A stretch of 64,000 nucleotides of DNA from JACMLD01 sp963705285 (GCA_963705285.1 OY970066.1:1922001-1986000), one strand, 5' to 3'. Numbered from the stretch's first letter, positions 35,928-45,166 are shown. Notes: generated by a model from the sequence alone, not told the origin. Made by a program: numbers and translations.

Positions 35928-36308
35928 ATGAATCAATTGTTCAGAAAAATATTTGTCTCACTGGCCATTGTCCTGGTCTGTGGGCACAATGTTTTCCCTC
36001 ATCATCACCATGATGAGGAATTGATAATTGATCAGCATCATGGCCAAGATGACGATCATCACGATGGGGATCATGATTTATTTAGCACTGCGCATGTAGA
36101 TGATGCGTTTGTAACAGGCAAAATGCAATGTGGTTTCTATTTTGATGCTGCACCCGTAGTATTAGAAACAGCGTACCGTATTTTCAACGCTGAACTAACC
36201 TTTGTTTATAAAAAACCCGAATACAGTCTCAACAAAGAATTTCCGCCACCATCTGATTATCACTATACATCTTCCCTTAGGGGCCCCCCCCATGGCCTGA
36301 TTTTATAA
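35928..36308 (+). CDS. His-rich periplasmic protein linked to metal efflux
   Basis: A 126-residue protein with a signal peptide (KIFVSLAIVLVCGHNVFP), then a dense His/Asp stretch: HHHHDEE, QHHGQDDDHHDGDHD (about residues 25-50). Such clusters bind Cu, Ni, Zn or Co. The C-terminal half (AAPVVLETAYRIFNAELTFV) ends with SLRGPPHGLIL. Similar small proteins precede CusA-type pumps in Bacteroidota. Position directly upstream of the efflux genes on the same strand suggests it captures metal in the periplasm or helps sense it. No enzyme motif is present, and I do not know a name for it. Confidence 0.75.
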   Translation: MNQLFRKIFVSLAIVLVCGHNVFPHHHHDEELIIDQHHGQDDDHHDGDHDLFSTAHVDDAFVTGKMQCGFYFDAAPVVLETAYRIFNAELTFVYKKPEYSLNKEFPPPSDYHYTSSLRGPPHGLIL

Positions 36309-36492
36309 CAGCTGAATGATTTGTATCATTTGGCTCTCCGTGTTTGCTGTAAAGCAACTCATCCCTATTTATCGCTGTTCATTTCATTGATAAAACCATA
36401 TTGGTATTGGCTATCTCCCATTCCGGTTTGCAGTTATTGTTGTGCAGTCAATTCAGAAATGGCAGTCATTTTCATGGTTAACACAATCAATC

Positions 36493-39400
36493 ATGCTCAA
36501 TAAAATCATTGAGTTCTCCGTCAGGAACAAACTTATTATTGGCCTTTTTATAATTGCCCTTATCGCCTACGGCAGTTATGAAGTCACAAAACTGCCTATT
36601 GACGCTGTGCCAGACATTACCGATAACCAGGTACAAGTGATTACCATAACACCTGCACTCGGTGCCCCGGACGTTGAGCGGCTTATTACCTTTCCAATAG
36701 AGCAGGTGTGCAATAACGTTCCCGGTCTAAAAGAAATCCGTAGTTTCTCACGTTTTGGCTTATCTGTTGTCACCATTGTGTTTGATGAAGCAACGGATGT
36801 GTATTGGGCAAGGCAACAGGTTACAGAAAGATTGCAGCGGGCGCAGGAGCAAATACCAAAGGGATTTGGTACTCCAGAACTGGCGCCTGTTACCACCGGA
36901 CTTGGAGAAATATACCAGTATACAGTAAGGCCAAAGAAAGGCTATGAAAGCAAGTATACAGCGATGGAGTTACGCACGATACAGGATTGGATAGTACGCC
37001 GTCAGTTACTGGGAGTAAAAGGCGTTGCTGAAGTGAGCAGTTTTGGCGGCTATTTAAAACAGTACGAGATAGCGGTTGATCCTGCAAAATTGAAAGCCAA
37101 TAATATTACCATCAACGATGTGTTTACTGCGCTGGAAAATAACAACCAGAATACCGGCGGTGCATATATTGAAAAAGGGCCGGCCGTATTATTTATAAGA
37201 AGCGAAGGACTGGTAGGCAATTTTGAAGACATTGAGAATATTGTGGTGAAAAACCTTGCTGATGGTGCCCCCCTGCTTATCAGGAATATTGGCGAAGTTA
37301 ACCTGGGCAGTGCCACCCGTTACGGCGCTATGACATACAATGGCATGGCAGAAGTGTCGGGTGCGGTGGTTATGATGCTGAAAGGCGCAAACAGCAACGA
37401 GGTTATTGCCGCAATAAAAAAACGGGTTGGCCAGATACAAAAGACTTTACCGGAAGGTGTGATGATAGATGCCTTCTTGGACCGCACTAAAATGGTAAAT
37501 AATTCCATCAGCACCGTTACCAGGAATCTGATGGAAGGGGCATTAATAGTAATATTTGTTCTGGTCCTTTTCCTGGGGAATTTTCGGGCTGGCTTATTGG
37601 TGGCCTCCGTTATTCCCTTGGCCATGCTTTTCGCCATCATTATGATGAATATATTTGGGGTGAGCGGTAACCTGATGAGCATGGGCGCATTGGATTTTGG
37701 ATTGATTGTAGACGGAGCCGTAATTATTGTGGAGGCTGTGATGCACAAATTAAAACATAGTAAGCATTTTGAAACCGTCAATAAACTGGCGCAACCGGAA
37801 ATGGACAGTGAAGTAATGGAATCTGCCAGCCGAATGATGAACAGCGCCGTATTTGGGCAAATCATTATCCTGATTGTATACCTCCCTATTTTCAGTTTGC
37901 AGGGTATTGAAGGAAAGATGTTCAAGCCCATGGCACAAACAGTTGCTTTTGCACTGACGGGCGCATTTATACTTTCTCTTACTTATATACCCATGATGAG
38001 TGCGGTTTTCTTAAGTAAGAAAATCTCGCACAAGCAAACTATTTCTGATAAAATGATGACCCGTCTGGAACGAAGCTATCAGCATACACTGGAACGGGTA
38101 CTAAAAATTCCTAAAACAATACTCGCCCTGGTGATTGCCCTGTTTGGTGTAGCTGTTTTTGTTTTGTTGCAATTGGGGGGAGAGTTTATTCCGGCATTGC
38201 CGGAAGGTGATTACGCAGTAGAAACAAGGGTATTGCCCGGCAGTAATTTAAATACTTCCATTGAAGCTGTTTCAAAAGCTTCACGCATTCTATTGGATAA
38301 GTTTCCGGAAATTGAAAAGATAGTGGGCAAGACCGGTAGCAGTGAAGTGCCTACCGATCCGATGCCTATCGATGCCACAGATATGATGATTATTCTGAAA
38401 GACAGGGGTAGGTGGGTGTCCGCCAAAACCTATGAAGAACTGGAAGCGAAAATGGCCAAGGAACTGGAGGCAGTTCCCGGGGTAACTTTTGGATTTCAGT
38501 ACCCGGTAGCGATGCGTTTTAATGAATTGATTTCTGGTGCCAGGCAGGATGTGGTCTGTAAAATATTTGGTGAAGATTTGGATACGCTGGCATTGCTGGC
38601 AAAACAGCTGGGTAATATTTGTAATACCGTAAAAGGCAGCAGCGGCCTCTATGTGGAATCCGTAACCGGGATGCCCCAAATTGTAATTCACTATAACCGT
38701 GGAGCAATTGCACAATTTGGTCTTAATATCAGTGATATCAATAAAGTGGTAAATACCGCCTTTGCCGGGCAGGCCAGCGGCACGGTCTATGAAGGTGAAA
38801 AGCGTTTTGATTTGGTGGTGCGCCTAAGCGGCGACAAAAGAAAGGATATATCCGATGTTCAAAACCTTTTGATACCGGCTTCAAATGGTAACCAGGTTCC
38901 GTTGAACCAGGTTGCCAATGTAGAAATCATTGAAGGTCCTAACCAGATTCAGCGTGAAAATGCAGAAAGAAGAATTATTGTTGGCTTCAACGTGCGGGGC
39001 AGGGATATACAAAGCATGGTGCAGGAACTGCAGCAGAAAGCAAGCACCCAAATGAAAATGCCACCGGGCTATTACATTACCTACGGTGGTGCATTTGAAA
39101 ACCTGGTAGCGGCTAAAAAGCGTTTGTCCATTGCCGTACCTGTTTCATTGTTGCTGATCTTTCTCATGTTGTATTTTGCCTTTAGCTCTGCAAAACATGC
39201 GGTACTTATTTATTCTGCTATTCCACTTTCTGCCATTGGTGGCATACTGGCACTCGCCGTCCGCGGCATTCCATTCAGTATATCGGCTGGGGTTGGCTTT
39301 ATCGCCTTGTTCGGTGTCGCGGTGTTAAACGGAATCGTATTGGTAGCAGAATTTAACCGCATCAGGAAAGAAGGCGCGTCCGGTGTAAAAGAAGCAGTGA

Positions 39401-40845
39401 TAGAAGGTAGCCAACTTCGTTTGCGGCCGGTATTAATGACGGCGTTTGTTGCATCGCTGGGTTTTCTGCCAATGGCACTTAGTACGGGGGAAGGCGCTGA
39501 AGTGCAAAGGCCGCTTGCAACCGTTGTTATCGGCGGATTGCTGATTGCGACTTTCCTTACCTTATTTATTTTACCAATTGTATATATCATGTTTGAAAAA
39601 GGAGTTAATGGCAAAATCAAACTGCCAGTTTCGGCAGCCATTATTTTGCTGCTTGTGTTTGGTTCGGTACCAGCAGCAAAATCGCAAACACCTATTGCAT
39701 TACAGGCCGCTATTGATACTGCATTAAAGAATAACCTGTCAGTTAAGAATGAAAAACTGCGTGCTGCCTACCAGGAGAAATTAATAAAATCCGGTAAGAC
39801 AATTGTACCTACCAACGTAATGGCCGATGTTGGACAAATCAATAGTTTTTATGTTGATACAAAAATTGGTATTGCGCAAACCATCAGTTTTCCAAAAGTG
39901 TATGCCAGTCAAAAAGAATTATTCACTGCGCAGTGGCAAAGCAGTCTTTTATATGTGGGCGTGAAAGAAACGCTGCTAAAAAAGCAGGTGGCCCAGGTAT
40001 ATTTTAACCTGGTGTATTTGCAGCAAAAGCAAACATTGCTGCAAAAAAATGATAGCCTTTTTGCCGAATTCCTACGAAAAGCCATCCTGCGTTTTGAGAA
40101 GGGAGAAAGCAATGTCCTTGAAAAGACAACGGCTGAAAACCAGCGCGGCCAAATTGCATTGCAATTATCGCAGCTGCATGATGATATGGAGGTGCTGCAA
40201 ATCCAATTCCAATTGCTGTTGAATACCAGCACTGTTTTTACTGCCGCAGACAAAGAAAATAGTATTCAAGTTGCGGCAATAACTGATATTTCATTACTGA
40301 CAGCACAACCTTACCTACAACATTTAAAGCAGCAACAACAAATAGCAGCAGCGGCAACGCAGGTAGAAAAATCGAAGCTGTTGCCAGATCTGAGTTTTGG
40401 TTATAATCTCATGAGTATAAAAGGTATCGGGGCCGATAATAAAGCATATAACAGTGTGCCGCAATTTCATTCCGTGCAGGTGGGGCTGGGCATACCCATT
40501 TTTACCAGCGGCCAAAAAGCAAAAATAAATGCTGCCCGCGCCAATGAAACGCTGGTGGCCAGTGAATACGAGGTAAATGTGAAAAACTATGAAGCAGGAT
40601 ACAAATCTGCCATGGCGCAGTACAGAAAATATACGGAGGCAATCATTTATTACGAAACAACGGCTCTGAAAAATGCTGATCTTATGGTGAATACTGCCAG
40701 CCAACAATTTACCGGCGGCGATATAAACTATCTGGAATGGGTGTTACTGGTTAGCCAGGCAGTTAGTATCCAAAACGAATACATTGAAGCAGTAAAAAAC
40801 AGAAATGCCAGTGCTATAGAAATCAATTCTTTTATCATAAAATAA
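36493..40845 (+). CDS. CusA/CzcA heavy-metal RND pump fused to a TolC-like outer-membrane factor
   Basis: A 1450-residue fusion; I chose ATG 36493 (MLNKIIEFSVRNK). Residues 1 to about 1035 are a heavy-metal RND transporter: first helix KLIIGLFIIALIAYGSYEVT, LPIDAVPDITDNQVQ, and the proton-relay helix with GALDFGLIVDGAVIIVE. From about 1060 a hydrophobic segment (VSAAIILLLVFGSVPAAKS) is followed by an outer-membrane efflux domain with ALQAAIDTALKNNLSVKNEK and long coiled coils, as in CusC/TolC. The pump exports Cu/Ag or Zn/Co/Ni by proton antiport. The join looks like a signal peptide for the second part, so the chain may be cut after export. Such fusions occur in other Bacteroidota. Confidence 0.93.
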   Translation: MLNKIIEFSVRNKLIIGLFIIALIAYGSYEVTKLPIDAVPDITDNQVQVITITPALGAPDVERLITFPIEQVCNNVPGLKEIRSFSRFGLSVVTIVFDEATDVYWARQQVTERLQRAQEQIPKGFGTPELAPVTTGLGEIYQYTVRPKKGYESKYTAMELRTIQDWIVRRQLLGVKGVAEVSSFGGYLKQYEIAVDPAKLKANNITINDVFTALENNNQNTGGAYIEKGPAVLFIRSEGLVGNFEDIENIVVKNLADGAPLLIRNIGEVNLGSATRYGAMTYNGMAEVSGAVVMMLKGANSNEVIAAIKKRVGQIQKTLPEGVMIDAFLDRTKMVNNSISTVTRNLMEGALIVIFVLVLFLGNFRAGLLVASVIPLAMLFAIIMMNIFGVSGNLMSMGALDFGLIVDGAVIIVEAVMHKLKHSKHFETVNKLAQPEMDSEVMESASRMMNSAVFGQIIILIVYLPIFSLQGIEGKMFKPMAQTVAFALTGAFILSLTYIPMMSAVFLSKKISHKQTISDKMMTRLERSYQHTLERVLKIPKTILALVIALFGVAVFVLLQLGGEFIPALPEGDYAVETRVLPGSNLNTSIEAVSKASRILLDKFPEIEKIVGKTGSSEVPTDPMPIDATDMMIILKDRGRWVSAKTYEELEAKMAKELEAVPGVTFGFQYPVAMRFNELISGARQDVVCKIFGEDLDTLALLAKQLGNICNTVKGSSGLYVESVTGMPQIVIHYNRGAIAQFGLNISDINKVVNTAFAGQASGTVYEGEKRFDLVVRLSGDKRKDISDVQNLLIPASNGNQVPLNQVANVEIIEGPNQIQRENAERRIIVGFNVRGRDIQSMVQELQQKASTQMKMPPGYYITYGGAFENLVAAKKRLSIAVPVSLLLIFLMLYFAFSSAKHAVLIYSAIPLSAIGGILALAVRGIPFSISAGVGFIALFGVAVLNGIVLVAEFNRIRKEGASGVKEAVIEGSQLRLRPVLMTAFVASLGFLPMALSTGEGAEVQRPLATVVIGGLLIATFLTLFILPIVYIMFEKGVNGKIKLPVSAAIILLLVFGSVPAAKSQTPIALQAAIDTALKNNLSVKNEKLRAAYQEKLIKSGKTIVPTNVMADVGQINSFYVDTKIGIAQTISFPKVYASQKELFTAQWQSSLLYVGVKETLLKKQVAQVYFNLVYLQQKQTLLQKNDSLFAEFLRKAILRFEKGESNVLEKTTAENQRGQIALQLSQLHDDMEVLQIQFQLLLNTSTVFTAADKENSIQVAAITDISLLTAQPYLQHLKQQQQIAAAATQVEKSKLLPDLSFGYNLMSIKGIGADNKAYNSVPQFHSVQVGLGIPIFTSGQKAKINAARANETLVASEYEVNVKNYEAGYKSAMAQYRKYTEAIIYYETTALKNADLMVNTASQQFTGGDINYLEWVLLVSQAVSIQNEYIEAVKNRNASAIEINSFIIK

Positions 40846-40913
40846 CAATTGCAATGACAATACGGGCAATGTTCATTTTAGAACCATCCTTAACATTTCA
40901 AACCAATAATACG

Positions 40914-42056
40914 ATGAAACAATTGATTATTCGTTCCGCTCTTTTCTTATTGCTGGCTGCATGTGGAGAAAGTAAGAAGGAGGAGCAGCACTCAAACACA
41001 ACAAAAAGTGACACCAAAGAAAATTTAGCAGTTCTTACTGATGCACAAGCAAAAAATGCAGGCATACAAACCGGCAACCTGGGCCAGCACGAAATTTCTG
41101 CAATCCTGAAAGTAAATGGTAAGATAGATGTTCCGCCGCAAAATATGGTATCGGTGAGCGTACCATTGGGAGGCTATCTTAAATCAACCAAACTGTTACC
41201 GGGTATGCATGTAGCAAAAGGTGAATCACTGGCCGTGATCGAAGATCAGCAATATATACAATTGCAGCAGGACTACCTGACTGCTAAAGCACAGTTTGCT
41301 TTTACTGAAAGTGAATACAACCGACAAAAAGAATTAAATCAGAGTAAAGCCACAAGTGATAAAGTATTTGAGCAAACAAGAGCGGCTTATCAGACACAGG
41401 CCGTTTTAATCAGGTCACTTGAAGAAAAACTTAAATTAATCGGCTTACATCCTGCAAAATTAACCGTCGGAAATATTACAAGAAGCATCAATATTTATTC
41501 TCCCATCAACGGGTTTGTATCTGCCGTCAACGTCAATATCGGTAAATATGTTACGCCATCTGATGTATTGTTTGAACTGGTTAACCCGGCCGATATTCAT
41601 TTGGCGCTGACTGTATTTGAAAAAGACCTGGGCAAGCTTTATATCGGTCAGAAATTGATTGCCTACACCAACACTCAACCAGATAAAAAATATCCCTGCA
41701 CCATCCTTTTAATTAGTAAAAACCTCGGCGCTGAAAGAAGTGCCGAAGTCCATTGCCATTTTGAAAGGTATGATAAGAATTTGGTGCCCGGCATGTTTAT
41801 GAATGCGGATATTGAAATAAAAAGCAGCCATGCTAATGCGCTGCCAAATGATGCCATCGTTCGATTTGAAAACAAGCAGTACGCTTTTGTTGCAAAGGGA
41901 AAGAACCAGTTTGAAATGATAGAAATTAAAGCAGGTAATTCGGAAAACGGTTTTACAGAAATAGCGGTTGATGAAAAACTGGCCCGCGAAATATTTGTAT
42001 TAAAAGGCGCTTATAGCCTTTTGATGAAAATAAAAAACACGGCAGAAGATTATTAA
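40914..42056 (+). CDS. RND periplasmic adaptor lipoprotein (CusB/CzcB family)
   Basis: Links the inner-membrane pump to the outer-membrane channel. I chose ATG 40914 (MKQLIIRSALFLL), 380 residues, because it begins a lipoprotein signal peptide with lipobox LLAAC (Cys at about 17). Then come a lipoyl-like half, VSVPLGGYLKSTKLLPGM, a coiled-coil hairpin (QLQQDYLTAKAQFAFTESEY to about 190), the second lipoyl half IYSPINGFVSAVNVNIGKYV and the barrel domains. With the fused pump it gives a complete tripartite efflux path. It starts 69 bases after the pump gene. Confidence 0.92.
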   Translation: MKQLIIRSALFLLLAACGESKKEEQHSNTTKSDTKENLAVLTDAQAKNAGIQTGNLGQHEISAILKVNGKIDVPPQNMVSVSVPLGGYLKSTKLLPGMHVAKGESLAVIEDQQYIQLQQDYLTAKAQFAFTESEYNRQKELNQSKATSDKVFEQTRAAYQTQAVLIRSLEEKLKLIGLHPAKLTVGNITRSINIYSPINGFVSAVNVNIGKYVTPSDVLFELVNPADIHLALTVFEKDLGKLYIGQKLIAYTNTQPDKKYPCTILLISKNLGAERSAEVHCHFERYDKNLVPGMFMNADIEIKSSHANALPNDAIVRFENKQYAFVAKGKNQFEMIEIKAGNSENGFTEIAVDEKLAREIFVLKGAYSLLMKIKNTAEDY

Positions 42057-42274
42057 TTCCAACGATTTTTCCAATACTTTGCTTTTTGTAAAGAATTCCA
42101 TTTTGAATGAGTTTGTACCTTATTTGTACCTCCATCTTATAAGTAATTGATAATTAAGGCAAATTACTTTCTGTATTGGAAAATAAAATCGCAAGGTCAG
42201 TTAACTGTATTTTACACCACTTTAATAAAATGTTTATTTACACGAAACCAGTTCCATTGGCATGCCGTTGAATG

Positions 42275-42955
42275 TTAGGAAGCAGGAGCTGTTGTGTGTT
42301 GCTTAAACCCAATACTGTCCCTGTTTTTATCTGCTGCTTCAAAATGGAATTTGGTTGGCTGCATCTCATCAATAGCTATAAGGTCATCGGTATCGCCCAA
42401 GACCTCATCAATAAATCCAAATTGCCGCGCCTCGATGCTGTTCATAAACCTGTCTCTGAGAAAAAGCGCCTCAATGTCTTCGCGACTGTGATCGGAAAAC
42501 TTGCCCATTAAATGGAATATCTGGTTTTGCAGCCGCTCCTGCTCTTTGTATGCAATGCGCACATCCTCTGTATATCCTTTTGCACCGCCACCCATTGGAT
42601 GCATATGAATGGTAGCATGTGGAAGGGCATAGCGTTGTCCTTTCTGACCCGCTGTCAACAGAAAAGTACTCATGCTGCCACAGAACCCCATTGCCACAGT
42701 GGCCACTGGCGATTTCAACTTCCGCATGGTGTCGAAGATGGCAAAGCCACCATAGACAATGCCGCCCGGGCTGTTGAGGTAAAGCATGATAGTGTTGTGA
42801 TTTTCACTATCCAGGTAGAGCAGCTGCGCCACCACCAGGTTGGTGACGTTCTCCTCGATCGCCGTTCCTAAATATACGATGCGCTCCTTGAGCAACAGAC
42901 TATAAATATCGTAAGCGCCCCTGGTGGCGCTATCAATGACGGTTGGGATAATCAT
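42275..42955 (-). CDS. Divergent ClpP-type serine protease subunit
   Basis: A 226-residue ClpP homologue. The start RGAYDIYSLLLKERIVYLG, NSPGGIVYGGFAIFDTM and the catalytic Ser in GFCGSMSTFLLTAG fit the family. The His segment is ATIHMHPMGGG, one residue shorter than the usual MIHQPLGG, and the Asp is in RDRFMNSIEARQFG. All three catalytic residues are present. A tail of about 35 residues (EMQPTKFHFEAADKNRD onward) has no counterpart in housekeeping ClpP. No Clp ATPase is adjacent; instead it is the last gene of an operon with a sigma factor and a small protein, which suggests a regulatory protease. It starts one base after the stop of the preceding gene. Confidence 0.88.
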   Translation of the reverse strand: MIIPTVIDSATRGAYDIYSLLLKERIVYLGTAIEENVTNLVVAQLLYLDSENHNTIMLYLNSPGGIVYGGFAIFDTMRKLKSPVATVAMGFCGSMSTFLLTAGQKGQRYALPHATIHMHPMGGGAKGYTEDVRIAYKEQERLQNQIFHLMGKFSDHSREDIEALFLRDRFMNSIEARQFGFIDEVLGDTDDLIAIDEMQPTKFHFEAADKNRDSIGFKQHTTAPAS

Positions 42956-42956
42956 A

Positions 42957-43214
42957 TCAGGTAAATATTGTGTTTAATTGACGGGCGAAACCTGCGTCTT
43001 CCAGAAGTTGCCTGTAAATAGTTTCCAGCCGGAAGCGCTCCTGCGCCCGGCCATAGTGAGTAATCAACCGGTGGCAAACGCGTTGTGCTTCCACTTTTTC
43101 GGCGAACCCCTCGTCTATTAGCAACCTTGCTTCAAAGTGTCGCGCTTCTGCTTCACTGAGCTGCCGGAGCAGCCATTGTTCAATCCAACAAATCTCGTTT
43201 AGTTCACTGCGCAT
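42957..43214 (-). CDS. Small anti-sigma-like protein
   Basis: An 85-residue soluble protein beginning MRSELNEICWIEQWLLRQLS, then EAEARHFEARLLIDEGFAEK. This WIEQWLLRQLSEAEARHFEARL pattern recalls the N-terminal helical bundle of anti-sigma factors, where a short helix is followed by a 'GELSxEExxxFE' type segment, but there is no transmembrane helix and no zinc His-Cys motif. The gene overlaps the sigma factor by 11 bases and is followed one base later by clpP. Binding the sigma factor is an inference from pattern and position; the protein is otherwise of unknown function. Confidence 0.7.
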   Translation of the reverse strand: MRSELNEICWIEQWLLRQLSEAEARHFEARLLIDEGFAEKVEAQRVCHRLITHYGRAQERFRLETIYRQLLEDAGFARQLNTIFT

Positions 43215-43704
43215 AACTTTTGTTTGTTTTTATTTCATTCCGGATTTTTTCCAGGCACTTGTATTTCTGAACGGTTGCAGACCTCGTACCATTGAAACCA
43301 AACCGGGTTGCAATGTCCTGCATAGAACAATGATCATAATAGAAAGCTTTCAACAGCTCAATACATTTCTTTCCGCTTCTTGCAAGAGAAGAAAGAACGG
43401 TTTGCTCCATTTCCTCCAATGCAGTATCATCCTGTTCGGCAACATCGAACGCATCTGGCAACGTTACCGTAGCACCGAGCGCACGCAGCCAGCATATTCT
43501 GGCTATACCCAACAGGTATGCCCTCGGGGATGAACGCAGCAGCAGTCGACCTGCTTTTTCCTTCTCCATGTAGATCAGCAGCGCATCATGAAAGGCGTCT
43601 TTCGCTTCTTCCAGGGTTCCGCCTTTTCGCCGAACCATTTGCGCCACAGCAGGAAAACTATCCCGGTATAGCTGTATGATGGAATCTTCCGTTTGTGTGG
43701 TCAT
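43204..43704 (-). CDS. ECF-type RNA polymerase sigma factor
   Basis: A 166-residue alternative sigma factor. The region-2 part includes EDSIIQLYRDSFPAVAQMV and EEAKDAFHDALLIYMEKE. The region-4 helix-turn-helix is CSMQDIATRFGFNG followed by SATVQKYKCLEKIRNE. It would direct RNA polymerase to a set of promoters, probably including its own. It is the first gene of a three-gene operon with the small protein and the ClpP homologue. A good -33/-7 promoter lies 30-61 bases upstream of the start. Confidence 0.88.
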   Translation of the reverse strand: MTTQTEDSIIQLYRDSFPAVAQMVRRKGGTLEEAKDAFHDALLIYMEKEKAGRLLLRSSPRAYLLGIARICWLRALGATVTLPDAFDVAEQDDTALEEMEQTVLSSLARSGKKCIELLKAFYYDHCSMQDIATRFGFNGTRSATVQKYKCLEKIRNEIKTNKSYAQ

Positions 43705-43733
43705 TGAACGTGCTGTTTAATTATAAGTGTCTA

Positions 43734-43765
43734 AAAAGGTAGGAATATCACCCGGAGAGAACAAA
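43734..43765 (-). promoter_or_regulatory. Candidate promoter of the sigma factor operon
   Basis: Read on the minus strand, TTTG (43765-43762), a 20-base spacer and TACCTTTT (43741-43734) fit the Bacteroidota promoter pattern well. It gives a leader of about 25 bases. Confidence 0.45.
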
Positions 43766-43775
43766 AAAAATTAGA

Positions 43776-44036
43776 ACGGACTTAAATATTACCTACGATG
43801 ATAAATCGTCGCCATACACTGCCATGCTGAAATACTGGAAGTTTGTACAAAACGATTGGCGGCTGGCGACTAACTCCAGCTGGCCGGCTATTCTTGCTTC
43901 GTTAAGCAGGAACAATGCGTTGAAGGTTACGTTTTCAACCTCAATAAGCGGCCCGTCTTCGTACGCTTTCTCCAATACATACAATTATAATAGCCAGGGT
44001 TTTCCTACGGATGGTTATACGTACAACTGTAAATAG
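43776..44036 (+). pseudogene. C-terminal remnant of a secreted Bacteroidota lipoprotein-type gene
   Basis: The frame reads TDLNITYDDKSSPYTAMLKY, then NNALKVTFSTS and SNTYNYNSQGFPTDGYTYNC before the stop. This matches a style common in Bacteroidota surface lipoproteins, with repeated 'YxYNxxGxPT' segments. The family-like reading extends upstream of the first Met (43824) and fades near 43776; an in-frame stop lies at 43740. There is no start or signal peptide, so it is a leftover of a larger gene, deleted at its 5' side where the sigma operon begins. Confidence 0.6.
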
Positions 44037-44146
44037 CAGAAGCGCCAACATGTGCTGAGACCGTTTTTAAAAAAATACAAAAGTAGTTGCAGTTAACATT
44101 TGCGCCATCAGTGGTTCGGCCACAAACTCTTGCATCAACTAAATCG

Positions 44147-44177
44147 TCAGCCATTAACAAATCAATGGCTGATTTTA
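44147..44177 (+). terminator. Hairpin terminator
   Basis: TCAGCCATT (44147-44155) pairs with AATGGCTGA (44164-44172) around an eight-base loop, and TTTTATT follows. It may be the old terminator of the remnant gene that ends at 44036. Confidence 0.5.
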
Positions 44178-44308
44178 TTGTATTGTTGCGCAACCGTTAG
44201 GTGACGGGCACTCAGATCAGTAATGGATGGGCCCGGTTTAGCGTAACCTGGATCGATGCTCAATTAGTAGACCTGGCCAAGATTAACATTAAAACAAACA
44301 TTGCATAC

Positions 44309-45166
44309 ATGAAACGTCGGCTCAGTCAAATCTATCTTTCTGTTGTTCCCATCTTAACCATTGCACTTGGCCTGGGTGTTGGCTATATCAGTTATAAAAT
44401 TTATCTGCCTATATGGCTCATCAATGTTGGTTTAATGATTGCCGCCATGAGATCACTCGGTGGGGTACATTACAAAGCAGCAGACCCTGCACACAAACGG
44501 CTGATTGTTTGCGGCGTCTTTTTTATCATTCCTACTTTGCTTACGTCTATGTTTTTCGGTCTCGGCGCACCACCGTATGAAAGTGCGGCAACCTGGATGG
44601 CAACCGTAACAGAACAACGCGTGCGGTATTATTTTCTGCTGACAGCCGGATTGTTTATTGCTTTTGGTTTTGTATTGCTATGCATGCAACTGAAAAAAGC
44701 AGGTGAAGACTTTTACGCTGCGCTGGCTGCTGTAACCATACTGATTGCTGCACCCGTTTTTCTTATAGATATGAGTTTCTGGGGGTTCTTTTTAACTAGG
44801 ATGTACCAGTTGATGACAGATACGCAGGTAACGAAAACTCCTGAATGGGTGTTGCCGCTGCGCAGCATGTTTTATTATGTGAATGTGTTCGCAAGTGCGC
44901 TGGTGTACCTTGCCACCGGGCTCGTTGTATTGTCGTTACAGAAAACCGGCTGGTTCAAAACAACGGCCTGCAAATCCTATCTGGCTATTACTACGCTATT
45001 CCTGGTACTGTGCCTTTTACCCCCAACAATTCCCGAACCGTTTGCTACGCTTAATTTTATTGTTTCCATTCCCGCCGTCCCATTTATGTTTCCCTACTTT
45101 ATTGGCATTAACCTGTTGCGGCGCGCTGGTAATATTCAAAGTGATAAATCTATAACAAGTTCTTGA
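44309..45166 (+). CDS. Polytopic membrane protein of unknown function
   Basis: A 285-residue protein from ATG 44309 (MKRRLSQIYLSV); an upstream ATG at 44201 would add a soluble stretch of no recognisable type. It has about eight hydrophobic segments, starting with VVPILTIALGLGVGYISYKI, VCGVFFIIPTLLTSMFFGLG and LLTAGLFIAFGFVLL. Loops are short, and I see no transporter or enzyme signature. Similar multi-helix proteins without a known role are scattered in Bacteroidota. It stands alone between a remnant gene and a convergent hydrolase. Confidence 0.7.
   Translation: MKRRLSQIYLSVVPILTIALGLGVGYISYKIYLPIWLINVGLMIAAMRSLGGVHYKAADPAHKRLIVCGVFFIIPTLLTSMFFGLGAPPYESAATWMATVTEQRVRYYFLLTAGLFIAFGFVLLCMQLKKAGEDFYAALAAVTILIAAPVFLIDMSFWGFFLTRMYQLMTDTQVTKTPEWVLPLRSMFYYVNVFASALVYLATGLVVLSLQKTGWFKTTACKSYLAITTLFLVLCLLPPTIPEPFATLNFIVSIPAVPFMFPYFIGINLLRRAGNIQSDKSITSS

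Noticed and set aside
42141..42169. Possible hairpin between the adaptor gene and clpP
   Set aside because: AAGTAATT/AATTACTT is AT-only with a 14-base gap and no T tract; too weak to call a terminator.
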